Assembly: GCA_013400155.1 (NCBI GenBank)
Contig: VXBM01000272.1
Span: forward strand, 248,520-312,519
Length of the DNA stretch: 64,000 nt
Source: Helopsaltes ochotensis
Lineage: Eukaryota > Chordata > Aves > Passeriformes > Locustellidae
Direction: 5' to 3'
The notes below the pieces were generated by a model. That model saw nothing but the letters and a program-made list of their open reading frames with translations. It was not told the origin of the DNA and did not search any database. Every line of letters begins with the position of its first letter. Positions within the stretch are counted from its first letter, which is position 1. Both the position numbers and the translations under genes were made by a program. Below are positions 26,901 to 41,900 of the stretch, piece by piece.

Positions 26901-29900
26901 ACCAGATGTGGTGCAGCAGGTGAAAAATGTGCTTTGAGGTTTTGTCTTCCTAAGTGTTACTCTTATTGTCAGTTCATGCTGTTTCTGTGTATGAATAATA
27001 AGCGACATCTGCGAAATGCGTTGTGTTTTGCATGGCCTGTCAAAATGGATTTAACAATCATGTTCTTCGAGGTTGATTAGTAGATGGTTATAGTAGTGAG
27101 TCACTCATTTATAGCCAACTCCTTAAGAAAGTATTTTTCATGATTGTTTTCTTCTGCACTTTTGTTAAAAACTATCTCTCTACTTAAAGTAATCGACTTT
27201 TCTGGACAAGATTGGGGAAAACTGGAGCTTCACTATATTTATTTCACCTTCTGGAAAAGTGATCTGTTGAAAGTAGAAGCTGTTACGAAAAAAAACCCCC
27301 CTTTCCTCATTGGGAAAGTAGCTTGATTTTTAAACTGTCAAGATAGAAAAAATACAGCACATTTTATGCTCTGTTTTTGGTTAATAAATCTGAAATCAAA
27401 ATATTTTATATTGATATACTCGAGATGATAGTTTGGAATACATTATGACAGAAAACTAACAAAACAAGTGGAACACGAGTGCAGGTAGTAGTTGAAGTAT
27501 TTTCCATCCCAATTTTAGACTTCTTCACCTGATTCTTCCAATGAGAACTCCCCAGCTACCCCGCCTGATGAGCAGGGCCAAGCTGATGCTCCACCCCAGC
27601 TTGAAGATGAGGAGCCTGCATTTCCACACACAGACCTGGCAAAGTTGGATGACATGATCAACAGGTATTTTCACACTTTTTTTGACAAGGTGTAGATGGT
27701 TTGTGCAAACATCTTGATAGTGGAATCAGAATTTTTGTATCTTTGTTTCACTGGATTTCTTGAAATGCTTTTTTTTTTTGTTGAGTTAAAGTTGTAACGA
27801 GAAAGAAGCTTAAAGCAGAATGTGTTTTTGTTTGGGTTGGTTAGTGTATCAAGGCATTTAAAAATCTATGTACTGAGCCTATATTTAAAAGCATTACAAT
27901 GGGGCAAGAATTCTTGATTTTTCAGAAGCACAATTGAACTTGGGTTTGTTTATTTTGAATATAGGCCTCGATGGGTTGTTCCTGTATTGCCGAAGGGGGA
28001 ATTAGAAGTTCTTCTAGAAGCTGCTATTGACCTAAGTAAAAAAGGTAACTGAAAGACATTTGATTATTGGACTGGTGTGCAAACATTCTTTTTTTGAATC
28101 CCTGGTGAAGGCTTAAAAATTGTTAATAAATTCTGTTACAACCCTGGTCTTGAGGATTGTGCCAGAGGGCTATGCAAAATCTTCACAGATGAGAACTTTA
28201 AAAAAGCCATTAATGTAGTTAGAAATGGGTGCATTAGCACGCTTAGGGAAGTTGAATAAGCTCAGAGACGTAAAAATCTTGTCCTTCCTGTCATACCTGT
28301 TTTCTGTCTTCACTTTGATATCAAACCTAGTGGGTTTGGTCTTTATAGCAGATGCTAAAACTCAAAGAATTCTAGTTACTTTTCTTTTTCAATAAGTTTC
28401 TGGTCTAGTTTTCAAATGTCTTGCCATAAATTTTTGTTCAGATTTGGCACATGTATACTTTCAAGAATATGAGAGAGAAGTTAGCATTTTAAACAGCATG
28501 GCTTAGACTAATAGTCCTACCAGTGCTTGCTGGTGTCTGGCTTGGCAGTAAGAGGGTTCCATATCAGGACAGTGTATGTGTTTGTTAAATTGTTACTGGC
28601 CAGATGGACAGATTTGCCATGTGTTCTGGAAAGTTCTGTTCTCCTGGGAGGTTGCCTGTATTTGAGTAATAGCAAGAGTCATAGCAAAATAATTTTTTTA
28701 GGGTATCTACACTTACTAGCTCTTTGTGTTTCAAATAGTGTCATACAAAGTGCCTGCTTTTTCTTCTGCAAAGGTGCTGGCCCAAGACAGCTTCATTTCC
28801 ATGTTAATAAGTGTTATTCTTAGGCAGCTTTAAGACTAAAAAGTTGATTGTGGTCATGATATTTTGGGTTGAGTCTTGATTGTTAAGTCTTTTTTGCTTT
28901 GGAGCGCTCTGTGGAGGAACAAAAGTTAGCGTGCATCCTTGTGATCCAGCACAGGATAATGACATATTGTTGCCAACACTGATTTACCAGCTGTAGTTGT
29001 GCTTGGAATTGGTGGCTTTGTGTGTAGCTGGGTCTGGCAGGAATCCTCAAGCAAGTGTAGGATGTTCAAGGGATCACATCTGTTCTGAAGGAAAAAAAGA
29101 AGCCAGCTTTTCAAGAGAAAGTGCAGCCACCTTTGTGTCTGCGTTGTTGGAACAGTGCAGTAAAAAGAAATGATCTGCTTGTGATTTGAGAGAGAGGAGA
29201 TGTATGTTCTGCCAGCTGTTAAGTCATCTTAGAAAAAAAAAAAACAGCCCAAAACCTAAAAGCTGTCAATGCAGTGAAGTAGTAAGAGCAGAATGAGATT
29301 TCTAACTACTCCTGACATCAATGTACTTCCCCAAAGCATCAGGCCTAGTTGAAAGTTCCCCAAAAGAAAAGCTTGTTTTTCCTCTTGAAGTTGTGAAAAC
29401 AGTGGAAATGTATTCATATGCTTTTGCACTTTGATTTTTATCAAGTTGTTAGTGTGCAATTCTAAAAAGTACTTTTGTGTTGCTACTTAATTATGTTTCC
29501 CCTTGCCCTCTAGATGAATTCCTATGTGTGTATACAAGGATTATTGGATAAGGAGAAAACAAGGAAAGCTCTTAGAAGTAGTTGTTTACTGTGTTATCTT
29601 TACAGCTACATCCTAGATCTTTTGGGGGTTTTTTGCTACTTGAAGTTACATGATGGCTAACGTGGTTCCTTTTAAATAACTTCCAGTTCCTAAGGAATAT
29701 GATAGGGTGTAAGTTGGTGTAACTGACACTGTTTTGGTAGCTCAGAGCTTGGCAGACACTGTTTGAGAGTGGGGTATATATAGAGAAGCAATATAAATGG
29801 TTCTGTTGTGTATATTCCTTAATAGATTAAACTGCTCCAATTATCACTGTAACATCTAAAATTGGACTCCTTGCTGCCTAATTTTTCATATTCTGACAAG

Positions 29901-32900
29901 ATCTGTTTCCAGAAGGAGGAAATGAAAGGACAGATTGGAAAATAACCAGCTTTTGAATTGCATAAACTCGGTATTTCTGACTGTATCTTATTTAAATTGT
30001 GAAGCAACAAAACCTAGGAAGACCCCACTACATTTTTTTGTCAAGCACCATTTTCTTGTGGTTAGGGCTCTTAAATAGCTTTTATTCCTAACATAACCAA
30101 TGGCCATCAGCATTCTGGGGTGACTGCAACATAGCTACTTCTTTGTGACCCTGGCTATAAAATAAGAGATATTTGCACCATCTTTAAATCTTTTCAGGAA
30201 CTACAATTGAAAGGGACATAACTGAGCTAATTGAAAGTATATATATGAATGAAATGTCAGCATTAGCACCTTCAAGTGAAAGGAGCAAATTTGACAGAGT
30301 AGTGTGAATCCTGTCAGACTGTGGCTTGCATTGTTCCTGGCAGATGCACTCATTTATGGAAAATTCTCTTTTTATGTGTAGGCATCAGTCTATTATTCTT
30401 TGTTAAACGATGAGCCATGAAACTATCAACAGATAGTCTGGAGTTACTTGCTAATAGAGGAATGCCTATTAGAAAAATAGCACTCCTAATAACTAGACTG
30501 ATGTTTATCTTCCAATAAATCTGGAATACTTACGGAGTATTTTCAGTAATGAGATTTGCTCCAGAAATAAATGTCGTAGTGAATTGGAAACTATAAATTT
30601 AAAAGATAAAAAAATGGTTTATTTTAAGGTTTTGATTTTTTTATAGGCAAGAATATTCTCCACTCTTTCTTTCAAAAGGATTTTATTGCTCCTAACATTT
30701 ACACTCAGTTGTTAACATGCTGCCAGAACTTTCCAATGTGACATGCAAGCAACATGCAAGGCAACTTCTGGAATTTATAACTTACTTAAACTGAAATGAG
30801 ATTTCACTATACAGTATAAAACTTCAGACCTGATCCCAAATCTGTGTTTTTGATGAATTGCACAGAATGGGAAAGAGAGTGAAGCCCTAGTGACAAAAAA
30901 AATTAGATCTGTATGTGCATGGGCATGTGTGCATTCAGAAGTTAGGCCACCCCAGAAATAGGAGTTGTTTCCAGGACCCTCTAAAGACCATCTCCATCTC
31001 TCTCAAGATGATTCATCTGCATTTCTGTGGGACAACTACTGAGTTCCTTACTGCAGCTGTATCTTCTGCATTTCCTTGAAATGTTTTTATTTTTACCTCT
31101 CTTCACTCACTGGTTTTGCTGTTAGCAAGTAGATAAGAGAGAACATAAAGAAGAATGGAAGGTAAAGATAGTACTTACTATTATTTTTGGTAGTATATCT
31201 ATTCAAGTATGTTGTAAACATGGGGGAAAAAACCAACCTAGATTACATGTTTTTAAAAACAATTTAAAAATTATTTAAAGGAGTGTAATTTTTTGTGGTG
31301 GCTTTACTAGAACATTAATCCATCAAGTTTTTTGTCAATTTAAGCTTATGCAAGTTTGTTTTCATCCAAAACTTGTTTAAAATCAATTCTGAAACTTTAA
31401 ACATCAAACCTTTGAAGTCCAAATGTTGTGATTTAACCCCAGCCAGCAGTTAAGCACCACACAGCCACTCCTCACTGCCCCTTTGCTGCAATGGGGGAGA
31501 GAATCAGAAAGGCAAAAGTTAAAAAATTCATGAGTTGGGATACAGATAGTTTAACAGGTAAAACAAAAGCCTTGTGTGCCAGCAGAGCAAACCAAGGAAT
31601 TCATGCACCACTTCCCATGGCTGGGCAGGTGTTCAGCCATCCCCAGGACAGCAGGACTCCATCACGCGTAATGGTGACTTGGGAAGACAAACAACATCAC
31701 TTCTAACATCTCCCCTTCCTTTATCCTCAGCTCTGTAGGCTGATCATGACACCATGGTCTGGGATATCCCTGTGAGTTCTTTAGCTGTCGGCCTGTATCC
31801 CCTCCCAGATCCTTATGCACCTCCAGCTTACTTCCTGGCAGGGTGGCGTGAGAAGCAGGAAAACCTTGGATCTGAAAGCGCTGCTCAACAGTAAAGAAAA
31901 CATCCCTGTGTTACCAACACTGTTTCTAGCCCAGGTCAAAAGACAGCCCTCTATGAGCTACTGAGAACTTAACAACGCCAGCACACCAAATCTCTGCTTT
32001 CAGCATTTAAAATGTTCATGCAACAACTAATGAAATTCCATGTCTTAATAGTTTGTTGTTCTTTCTTATTTTAAATAGGCCTTGATGTCAAAAGTGAAGC
32101 ATGCCAGCGATTTTTTCGAGATGGGTTAACAATATCCTTCACAAAAATCCTTACAGACGAGGCAGTGAGCGGCTGGAAGTTTGAGATTCATGTGAGTTTT
32201 TAAAGTTGTATTTCTGAAAGGCATGGTAATTTAAGTAAGGAAGGAGAATACCTTTGTGATTAGGATGAGACTGTAAAAGCTGGATCTAATCTCTGGAACT
32301 AAGTGGTGAGTTGTGAGAAAACTCTTGCATGCATGGATCTGGGCAGGCAGCGGGGAGTCATTTTTCTGTCAGTGTTTCATTTTATTTCCTCCAGTGTTTT
32401 GGAAGGAAATAAAACATGAGAGATGATTTGGGGAGGACTGGAACTGTGTATGTTCTGAGTTTATAGTTCATATTCATTATACAGTCCCCTGCCACAGTCT
32501 TACTTGTTCTTTTTTTTATTAACAGAGATGTATTATTAACAACACTCATCGACTAGTGGAACTCTGTGTGGCCAAGCTGTCCCAAGATTGGTTTCCCCTT
32601 CTTGAACTTCTTGCCATGGCCTTAAATCCTCACTGCAAATTCCACCTATACAATGGTACTCGTCCCTCAGAAACAGTTCCTGCAGGAGTCCAGCTTGCTG
32701 AAGATGAACTTTATGCCCGTCCTCCTGACCCACGATCACCAAAGGTATGAGAGCCTTTCCAGACCCATGGATTTTATTCTGTGCAATGTTACCTAATGGC
32801 ACAGCAGCTGTAGAGGAGTGTTTTTAGAGTGGGGGGCAAGAGCCCTCTTCATTCTCTCTATCACTAAAATGTTCTGCTACTTATGACTCCTAATTTAATG

Positions 32901-35900
32901 CACATTTCCCCTTCTAACTCTTCCTGTCTTTGGTCCACAATCAAACTGTGTCACGTGTTTCTGTGGTAAGCTGGCACAACTCTGCTGGAATGCCATTCCT
33001 GCTGTGTTAATTGGCTTGCATTTGCCAGTTGATGGATTTACCCTCTCACTTAACATGAAATTTTGTAGGTGACACATTTTGAGGAGAAGATTATGTGATA
33101 AAGTAGGAATTTTCTCTCCTCCCTTACAGTTTCCAATGGTGTAAGAAAGGTTAATTGGACATGAGATACTACTGTCAGTGTGGCTTTTTTGGTGGCTTTG
33201 GTTTGGTTTTGTTTTGGGGGATATTGAAAGGTTTTTTTGTTTGTTTAGGTTTTTGTTGTTTCTTGTTGTAGTTGTGGTTTCTTGAGGTTTTGTTTTTGTT
33301 TTTTTATTTTTTTTAACTGGAAGTGAAGATTAGCAATCCCTTCTGGTTCTTGAGTCTGAAGTTTTCAGAATTGATCTCCAAATGGCATTGATAAGACTTC
33401 TGGAGTTAACTGAATTTTATAGATAGATAGATAGATATTTCTCTGTATATAAAAATATATTTTAGGGTTTTTTTAGTTTTTAAATTTTTTGGTTTTGTTT
33501 AGTGGAACTGCTGACTATTGACTTGTAAGAACCAAGGATAAAAAACAACAGTGTCCTTGGACTTCCCTTGCATCACTAGTTGTGTTTAGAAGAATGTTAC
33601 TTTGCATTCTTAATGTTTTTATATGTGACATTATCACATCCAGGACAAAATAAAAATACCAGAACTGTCAGACTTTCTGTAGCAGTTTAGCAGCCAAAGC
33701 TGGACCTATATTATAGTCAATTTTATTCCTGTATGTTTAATAAATTTCTTTGAGTAGGTCATATACAGTATCTGATCTTTGACATGATAACAGAAAAGAT
33801 CTTGTTGTCTATTTCTGAGCATTTCCTTAAAACTGAATATGTAAACTGTTGTGTAAAGACTATTATAAAGCAAATTTTGTTGTCAACAGGCACTTGAAAG
33901 TATTTCAAGATGGTACTTTGTAAATATCAGAAAATAACTTTGTTTTATTACAGGGTTGGCTAGTAGATCTTATCAACAAGTTTGGCACATTAAATGGATT
34001 TCAGATCTTGCATGATCGATTCATGAGTGGATCAGCATTGAATGTTCAGATCATTGCAGCTCTCATCAAGTAAGTGTATTTTCTAAATAATGATTTATGT
34101 GTTGCAAAAGTTGAACTCAGTATAAAATACTGTGTTAGCAGACAGCTTAGGCTTTTATTGCAGCGCTTCCTTTCCCTCCATCTCTTCAGCTGGTTGTGTC
34201 TACCTTCACCACTTCATGTACTTCTAAGTAGATATGAGTTTTTTTAATTAATTGCACCTTATTATCATCATAATGTGTGACTTGATTGTGACACTTCCCT
34301 TTATTTCCTTTGTTTTTAGGCCATTTGGACAATGTTTTGAATTTTTAACATTACATACAGTGAAGAAATACTTCCTTCCAATTATAGAAATGGTTCCACA
34401 GTTTTTAGAAAATTTAACAGATGATGAACTGAAAAAAGAAGCAAAGAATGAAGCCAAAAATGATGCTCTGTCAATGATAATCAAATCTCTAAAGAACTTA
34501 GCTTCAAGAGTTCCAGGACAAGAAGAAACTGTAAAAAATTTAGAAATATTTAGGTTAAAAATGATTCTTAGGTAAGATGCTACTTCTAATATAATATGCC
34601 ACTGGTGACTTTTTTTTCCACACTTCTTACATTAAATTTTTCTCGCAGGTTGTTACAAATTTCCTCTTTCAATGGTAAAATGAATGCACTAAATGAAGTT
34701 AACAAAGTAATATCCAGTGTGTCATACTACACTCATCGACATGGTAATCCTGAGGAGGAAGAGTGGCTCACAGCTGAAAGAATGGCAGTAAGTGCTGCTT
34801 TTCATTTCAGTGAAGTTCATTGTGTAGATTTTGTTTCTCCTTTGTACTTCAGCTGTATAAGTAGCTCTATATTGTGGATCCAGCACTCACTGTTTATTTT
34901 CATACACAGTGTTTGAAACATTAGGTATCATGGAAGGGTAATAAAGCACTGTAATAGTAGCCTTTCTGTGAAGAAATGCTGTATTTGTGTCAAAGCTGTT
35001 GAGAATTACTTCTCAGTGCTGCTAAAAACATAGCTCCAAAATGGATCCTTGTGTAGTGTGGGTTTTATATAAAGTTTTAAAAAACCCAGAGAAACCTAGA
35101 TAAAACAAGTGTGATTCATTTGACGTTTCAGTGCCACAGTAACTAGAAATGTAATGGTCATTAAAATAAGGATATGGTCTGGGTTTGGTGTTTCAACTTC
35201 TTCTCGTTAGAGTTCTAAGTGCCTCCTCTGCTTCTCACATTTCAAGCTGGACTCTTCGGTACAGAAAATTCTAGTTTACTAGATTTTTACTTCATTTTTA
35301 TTTTGATCAGTATTTTTGTATTTGAATACTGTTGCTTGAATGCATGTATAAGGAGGTATGAAAATGAGCAATTACAAAACAAAAATAAGAACTCTTTTCT
35401 CTTAATCTTCATGAAATCTAGTTGTGTTAAGTGATTTTTACACTGTTCTGCCCCATCCTTCTTGACTGGCCACCTGTTGTGAGGTTTGTAATCTACAAAA
35501 GGACATCTGACAAGAAAGAATAACTGCAGTTTTGACTTTTTAAAGCAATAGGAGGAAATAGGTCTCTTTTTCACACATTTCCTACAGTTTGGCATCTTAT
35601 AAAAGACCTGTATTTTTAACTGAAAATGTCTTGATTTCATTATTTCATGAGACCAGCTTGAATATTGTAAGTCTAATCAAGGACACTGTTGGAAATTATG
35701 ATGCTGTGGATGTTTGTTTTCTCTTTCAGTGCTCAGAGCACATCCTGCTTTCCTTCACTTGAAACAAAACGGTCTGACCGTGTCAGTGACACCACTGAGA
35801 AAATTGCATCTCCTTAAATATGACTTGAATATTTGCCTCTGATTCAATTAGAAACATTTCAAAAACCCTAAAAGTGGCAGTACTTGAATAATCTTTTTTA

Positions 35901-38900
35901 AATACTTCAGTCCTTGCTTAAGTCCTTTCTATGGGATATGCTGTAGGTGTACAGTAGAGTTAGAAGTGTCTTAATTTGGTTTTGATACTTAATGACTGTG
36001 AATTGGAAGATAAAAATTTTGTTCCATGAATAGAAGAGTCCTCTTCACATTTGCTTCTTCTGTTTCACATTGTTTGAACATTTTTATGCTCTAAGTTGAT
36101 GATTTTAATATGCCTGAAAAAAAATTCCCTGTAAGATAATACAGTGAAGAGGATTCCAATAATAATCCAGTATTTTACTGGATTATTTTAAATTTGGTTT
36201 GTTTTTGTTTTTAGAAAGGAAATAAAAGATAAAAGCCTTCCTGTTATGCTGTATCTTTTTTAATCTGTAACAGATTGGATTTTTGTTTTGTGGTTTAAAT
36301 ATCAATGATGGCACCTGAATAATTTGAGATGGCATTACTTTCTTTTTATATTCAGGAATGGATCCAGCAGAACAACATTTTATCAATTGTATTAAGAGAC
36401 AGTCTTCATCAACCTCAATATGTAGAAAAACTTGAGAAAATTCTCCGGTTTGTCATCAAAGAGAAAGCTCTCACTTTGCAGGATCTTGACAACATTTGGG
36501 CTGCACAGGTAAATAATTCAACTGCTTGTCTGCTGCTGCAGAGGAGACATCTCCTTGTGTGTTGTGTTGAGAAGAGAACCTGGGCTGCTTCTGCTCTGTG
36601 TTACGCAAAGCTAAAGAAAAAATTGGCATGAAATGGTGTTCGTTTTTGGCGTCTTGGAGCTTAAAATTGTCATCTCAAATGTCTCCAGTGGAAGGGGTCA
36701 GCTACACTTACACGTAAACCTGAGGGAACAGTTCAGAACATTGTACAGAGATGATGCTTTTCAAGTAGTAAGGAACCTTCAGCATTGAGCAAAGACATGA
36801 TGATACATGATAGCTGAGTATTTTAAATGCATGAAGGAATATGTGTGGCTAGTCTCTGAGTTCCCCACAGTTGTGTAAGTTTTTCTCGGGCAGAGTGTGA
36901 TTAGTAAGTAAGGCTTATAATAATGACTGTTCTAGAAGTTGCTCAACTGCAGGTTCTTTTCCTTGTGTTGCAATAATTATTTTTGAAAAATTACAATTTT
37001 TGCAGTGTTGAATTTTTTACTTACATGATTGGGGAGGCTGGACTTTCTTAGCTGTGGGCTGCATGAGTTTAACGGACAACCTAGGCAGCCGGAGAGGCAA
37101 AATCATTGACAATTACTGAGTCTACAGAAAATTAAAAAATAATAGGATAGAAACATAAATAATGGGTAGTGAAACTCTGATTGTACAAGTAAGTCCTCAG
37201 GCCAGTCTTTAAAGTCTGGGAAGGCTTTCCAAGACAGGGAGGAAGGGCTGTACTGGTTTGGGCAGGGACAGAGTGAAATTTCTCCATAGTAGCTTCTGTA
37301 GTAACTATGTTATCTCAATTCCGAGTTTTCTCACTTTCACCCTCCTGACTCTCTTCCCCGTGGCACTGTGGGGTGGAGAGTTGAGTGAGCAGCTCTGTGG
37401 TGCTCAGTTGCCAGTTGGGTTATAGCTTCACAAGGGCTAATACATGTTTGATGATTTTGGTAACACAAGTTTACATCTGTTCATGCTGTTCTGAGACTGT
37501 AACAGTTTGGCTTAAGTGGACTTTTTTTTCAGGTTACATTTAAAACACTTGGGGCTGCAGGTGATGGAAGGGAGATCTCTGGTGTTGCAAGTAACTTTAT
37601 TATGCCTAGGCTTCAATTCCAGCATGACAGTAACTGCACAGCCTGAAACTCAGTACAGTCTTTTATTATTATCCCAAAGTCCTGTTAAGAAATTTCATCA
37701 AGTAGCAGAGCAATGCACAGATTACTTGAATTGAGGTCTGGGATCATACTGTTAATTTTCAGCTTGTGATTTGTAGATCTTTCCAGACTACAAGATACCT
37801 TGTAGTGGGGGAAAAAACCCAACAAAACTTTGAGAGGTTAATTTGCTGTCAGTATGCTGCTTTTACCTATTTTAGAACCTCACTTTTAATAAAAGGAGAA
37901 AAAACCTGAAATTTGGAAAAAAAAAGTCTTGCAAGCAGTTGCTCCTAGTGCCTGGAAATAGGACATGTGGATAAGCTAGTGTGAGTCAAACTTTCTACCC
38001 TTCCAGAAAAATGTGAATGCATGGTGCATCCCTTAAAAAATGGGCACAGTCCACCCTAACAGTTGAAAAAAAAAATTTGGAATAAATAGGAGTACTTTCA
38101 GAAGAAATGTTCCATGCCCTTAAATACCCAGCTTGCTCTGCTCACTTCCTATGCTTTCAAGTAGGTGACTACTGCAGTGCTCTGGCTGTAATTTTGCCCT
38201 GTACTTCTTTTGGTGTGAAAGTGACTCTCATTCAGGTAGATGGTTTCACTGTGGCTTTAGCCATGGGTTTATAATGGACTAAAAACTAAGAATACTAAAA
38301 TCTGCTAATACAGAATGATTTTCACCTACTTCACTACTCCCCGTGTATAGTAGGTTTTAGAAGTTCTTATTAAATGACTGCTCCTGAGAGCAGCTGGGGC
38401 ATGAAATTCAGTAGTGAGGAGTTGATTTACTGTGGAGCTTTATATAACAGGCTATTTTAGCTCGGCCTCAGTGCAGCAGTGGGGAGGTTTTGCTTTCAGG
38501 CTCATGCACTTGCATTGCTGTCTGGGTTCAGAGGGTGAGCATGCACCTGAGACTCTTGGTATTACTGAAAGCAATGCAATTATGCTGCTTTTACCTTTCG
38601 AAGGCAACCTAAGTGTTCATTTTACTGAAGTGATTTCGTGTCTTACGAAGCCAGTGCTCACAATACAGGAGTGTGTTTGATTAAAGGAATAATGTTGGAA
38701 GTCTAAATGCAAGCATTAAGTTGCAGCCTCTGGAGGTGCAGGGAAAGATCCAGCTGTACAAAATACAGAACGGCAGAGCCTGAGGTCTCATGACTTACAT
38801 TCTGGAGAATTTAACTGGAACTTCACAGGCATTTCCCTGTTCCCGTGCAGCAAGCTGGCAGGTCACACATCAGGTTCCTTACCTCCTCCCACTGTCTGGT

Positions 38901-41900
38901 TCTGCTTCCTCAGACCCTTCAGTGCTTAGTGACTTCCTCCATATCTGTTAAAAACCTCCCAGATCAAGGTTGTTACCTGCCTTATCCTTGCTCTTCTTGC
39001 TCCCCCCAGGAGCTGGCCATACTTCTCCTTTTATTTGTTATATTATAAATGCTCTTTCTGCCCTGCATGTTCTCATCGATAGTTTTTCTTTCTATCCATG
39101 AGATGGTCTGTTTAAGAGGAAAAAAAATGTGATGTTTTCCAAAGTCAAGTGGAATGATGGGTTTAGTAGTTCTCCCTCTTGCAATCTGACCCATAATGTG
39201 AAAATGAACATTACTACTTAAAATGACTTCTTTTAAAACAAAAATCTATGGCACCTTATAAAGAATTTAAGGCACAGCATGTAGCAAAGCTATTAGTCTG
39301 GTTTTGGTTTTTAGTTCTGGTTTTAAATTACTGATGGGAGTTTTTAGTAGGAATTGAGTTTCAAAAGTGCTTATACATGTATTTTTAATAGTGTACAATA
39401 TTAATTACATCAGAATGTGTATTCTAGGTATTTGGTTTGCATTTTTTATTTCTTGCTTACAAAAATTTTCTACAGTAAATCAGCTATTGATTCTCATAGT
39501 CCAAATTTGTTGGTTTTGAGTGCAGATGTAAAGTACAAGAATGTGTTTTCCAGCTGGGGCAGAAAATTTTCTTCATGTTCAGAGTTAATGGAACTAATTT
39601 TTTTCCTCTCGCTGTCTTCCTCCTTAAATGTCAAAATTGGGATGTATACCAAACTCTCGTTTAAAACTGTATCTAATATAAAACTCAACATCTTGTCCTT
39701 ACTTGTTTCATTGCTGGATTTGTTAGTTTAAAAATTGCTGGACTTCAAAACATTGTCTGGTAACAAGTTGTTTGTAATAGAAGGCTTTAGTTGTCTGTGA
39801 ATCCACTAACACAAAGGAAGTACTTCAGCCTGAGAAACTATGTAGAAATACTAAAAATTGGTTTACACCTTAAAACACCTCAATGAAATTCAGAAGAGTA
39901 ATTTCTTATTTACAAAAACCCCAAACGATAAAACCCCCTACAAAACAACATTTAAAAAACAGTTTGCAAGTTAAAATACCCATTTAGATATTATTGTCCA
40001 CTGTCCCAGCTTGATTTTATAGCAGGAACAAAAGTATAAATATTTTGATGCTGCAGTATTTATGTTCTAAATAAATACTTGTGTGCACACACAAAGCACT
40101 CTTGAATACTTACACTTAAAAGAGAAGTCTAAATATTGTGAATTCCCAGTGAAATATTCAGTTTGTTGTGCTGCTCCCACAGCATCACCTTTTCTTAATG
40201 GCCTCCTCTAACAGTCTTCCTGAAAAAACTATGTAAAATGTCTTGCTGCTTGACTTAATATAAATTGTTGGTGGATTCTTTTTTTTCTTCCTGACAGGCA
40301 GGAAAGCATGAAGCCATTGTAAAAAATGTACATGATCTCCTCGCAAAATTAGCTTGGGATTTCTCTCCTGAACAGCTTGATCACCTGTTTGATTGTTTTA
40401 AGGTAATTTCGTGTTTTGACAGTATTCAGGAAATGGGTTGTGAGGGTGTGTGTAAATTTGTGGCTTTTTCAATGTCTTTGTTTCTACTTCTTTTAGATTT
40501 GCTCAGTTTCTGTGTTAAAAGACTTCTTAATGTGTAGCAACAGTCTATAGTATTTAATTCTAGAAAGGCTGTTCTTTAATGAGCCCTCCATGTGAGATTT
40601 TCTGTTTACTTCCTGTCTAAAACAAAGACTGCTTATGTTTTTTTAGTAGACAGTTTTGTTTTCTGGTTTGAACACTTCAGGATAATGCAGGTCTGTGAAG
40701 CTTGTAGTATTAAAGTTAGGTGTGGAAATCCCAGGACTGTGGAATTTTCCAAATAAAATAAGTTATTTATCTTAAATACCTTTTTGCATTTGTTGCAAAT
40801 TAAGAAGTGTTTGGTGATTTAGTAAATTATGGTTTTCTCCTGGCATTAGAGTAGGTTTTGTCAGGTTTACTGGGCAGTGCTACTTTTGATCTTTTAAGTA
40901 GAGGAGATCAAGGACTTCCATTCCCTGCTCCCCCAACTTCCTTTTTATCATGTAATAACTATTCTCTGTTTAGCTTACATACAAAATGAAACAGTCGCAG
41001 GAAGATAAAGTTGAATGTTTATAAACACATAGTGATTTGTTTGAAATGACAAAACAACTTGTTTCTGAAAGTTTATGTTGTTCACTGGCTTTTATGTATA
41101 ACATTCAACATTTGCAGCTTCCAGTAGTAGTGCTCTCCAGCTTGTTTTACTGTTTCACTTTCAGGACATGATCTGCTGTACTAGAAGATGCAAGCCAGCT
41201 TTGTAGACTCTGTTTTCTCTTTTTAGATAAATGCATTACAGTCATATTTTGGTTTACATGCAATTTGTGCTTTGTTTAATGTGGTCTTGTAGTTTGGTGA
41301 ATGTGAGTCTAATTTTCTGTAGTTCACATACTCAACCCAGTGCTCAGAAATTCTGTGTGTAAACTGTTGTGTCTGACCTTGAGAGATGAATATGAAGTGA
41401 TGTTCTACTGAAAATTTATCGAGGAAAAGGTTAATTTAGGGCAGGGGCCCTGTGTTTCAGTCAGATTCAGAGGCACGAGTGATCCTGAAGTTTTACATAT
41501 GTAGTGATTATTAGTTATTTGAGAAATCTTTTAAGAGTAATAAGCACAGGAGTTTTGTGAAAGGATTTGAAAGAAACAGCTGAGTCCACTCTGTTGGTGA
41601 AATTGTCAATGGTAATGTTAACTTTTTCAAGCACACCTGTGATCTTTAAACAGAGGCATCTTTTTTAAGCCTCAGGTTGAGTATGTGCTGTATGTATTTG
41701 CTGTGGTTGCAAATATTAGAAGAGCTCTTCAGCAGAGTCTGGCTTATGTATTGCTCTAATTTGCTATTAGGGATTAATATGAAAGTTCTTTATGTAGTTG
41801 CATCAGTTTATTGTTGCATCGTTTGTTAACAGTTATGTGTGGAATTTTTTAAAAAAAGGACTTCTTTAATATTTTTTCAAAATACTGTCTTAGGCAAGTT

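Noticed and set aside
33419..33436. GATA microsatellite
   Set aside because: Only about four units; too short to treat as a notable repeat.
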